From assembly GCA_020859685.1 (NCBI GenBank), contig JAJBVT010000098.1, forward strand, positions 1 to 64,000: DNA of 64,000 nucleotides, in the 5' to 3' direction. This stretch comes from Rikenellaceae bacterium. Lineage in GTDB: Bacteria > Bacteroidota > Bacteroidia > Bacteroidales > Rikenellaceae. The notes beneath the pieces are model-generated. The model was not told the origin of the DNA and made no database searches. It saw only the letters and a list, made by a program, of their open reading frames with translations. Shown here in pieces: positions 63,840 to 64,000 of this stretch; position 1 is the stretch's first letter; each line of letters begins with the position of its first letter. The position numbers and the translations under genes are program-made.

Positions 63840-64000
63840 CGTCTTCGAGTATCTTCAGGTAACTTATATAACGGCTCTCCGAGATATCTCCGGCTTCAAC
63901 CGCTTCGGTAACCGCGCACCCCGGCTCGTGCACATGGGTACAGTTATAGTAACGGCATCCGGGCGCGTGGCGCATTAGTTCCGGGAAAAACCGGTACAAC
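63820..64000 (-). CDS. rsgA: Ribosome biogenesis GTPase RsgA, C-terminal end (partial)
   Basis: The last 60 codons are visible on the minus strand (stop TAG at 63820-63822). The residues [26 protein letters not shown] form the C-terminal zinc finger (Cys, Cys, His, Cys) that marks RsgA/YjeQ, followed by the usual helix [21 protein letters not shown]. RsgA is a circularly permuted GTPase that checks late 30S assembly. The GTPase and OB domains lie beyond the window. The stop overlaps the next gene's start by 20 bases. Confidence 0.9.
   Translation of the reverse strand, partial: LYRFFPELMRHAPGCRYYNCTHVHEPGCAVTEAVEAGDISESRYISYLKILEDDEKYRK

Overview
The window reads as chromosomal DNA of a Bacteroidota bacterium, most likely order Bacteroidales. 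Direct signs are: promoters of the TAnnTTTG type (several with TTG or TTTG about 19 bases upstream), little use of Shine-Dalgarno sequences, an ATP-dependent PEP carboxykinase, a sodium-pumping methylmalonyl-CoA decarboxylase module, a TamB gene followed by a lipoprotein TamA homologue (TamL type), and several Bacteroidales-type lipoproteins. Base composition is just over half GC with frequent ATA isoleucine codons. A Rikenellaceae/Alistipes-like host is a guess, not shown. I see no rRNA, tRNA, CRISPR array, transposase, integrase or SusC/SusD pair, so this is mostly core genome.

Layout: 1-184 end of an MltF-like lytic transglycosylase; 752-3255 gtrA-like and uvrB (minus); 3256-3909 a gene-free stretch with a striking nested hairpin behind its own promoter box; 3910-9339 dnaG, a patatin/outer-membrane protein, an AT-rich DJ-1/PfpI gene and smpB; 9547-11601 a PpiD-like foldase; 11878-16478 the propionate operon (epimerase, carboxyltransferase, OadG-like subunit fused to a lamin-tail domain, biotin carrier, sodium pump); 16787-18454 a degenerate thioredoxin-like protein and meaB; 18626-21203 kdsA and pckA; 21520-26118 hemW, a Tat-type iron-sulfur flavoprotein, a DUF2271 protein and an OmpA/TPR lipoprotein; 26625-29218 rpsO-pnp; 29433-33000 nfeD, apbE and a YegS-like lipid kinase; 33226-38346 aconitase, isocitrate dehydrogenase and citrate synthase; 38414-42551 a Rossmann protein, a secreted DUF3108-like protein, a frameshifted double ABC ATPase and a GH43 enzyme; 42726-49891 tamB-tamL; 49974-52461 a frameshifted small lipoprotein, a Ser/Arg-rich protein, a GlsB-type protein and a DUF554 protein; 52663-56847 a PfkB kinase, folB and a B12-dependent ribonucleotide reductase; 57059-63839 a DUF4377 lipoprotein, a large DUF4450-like glycosidase, a class III aminotransferase, an unknown secreted protein and a TrmH-type methylase; the window ends inside rsgA.

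The central metabolism forms a picture. Citrate synthase, aconitase and isocitrate dehydrogenase make 2-oxoglutarate by the oxidative branch. PckA links PEP and oxaloacetate. The epimerase, sodium-pumping decarboxylase and MeaB belong to the succinate-propionate route, which needs B12, as does the class II ribonucleotide reductase. The mutase genes themselves are not in the window.

The most unusual items are the 86-base nested hairpin at 3566-3651, the lamin-tail/OadG fusion, the Ser/Arg/Gly-rich tail of the 50346-51089 protein, the thioredoxin-like protein with an SPQC motif, two probable frameshifts (41.2 kb and 50.1 kb), and the AT-rich DJ-1 gene. No clearly new multi-gene system stands out.
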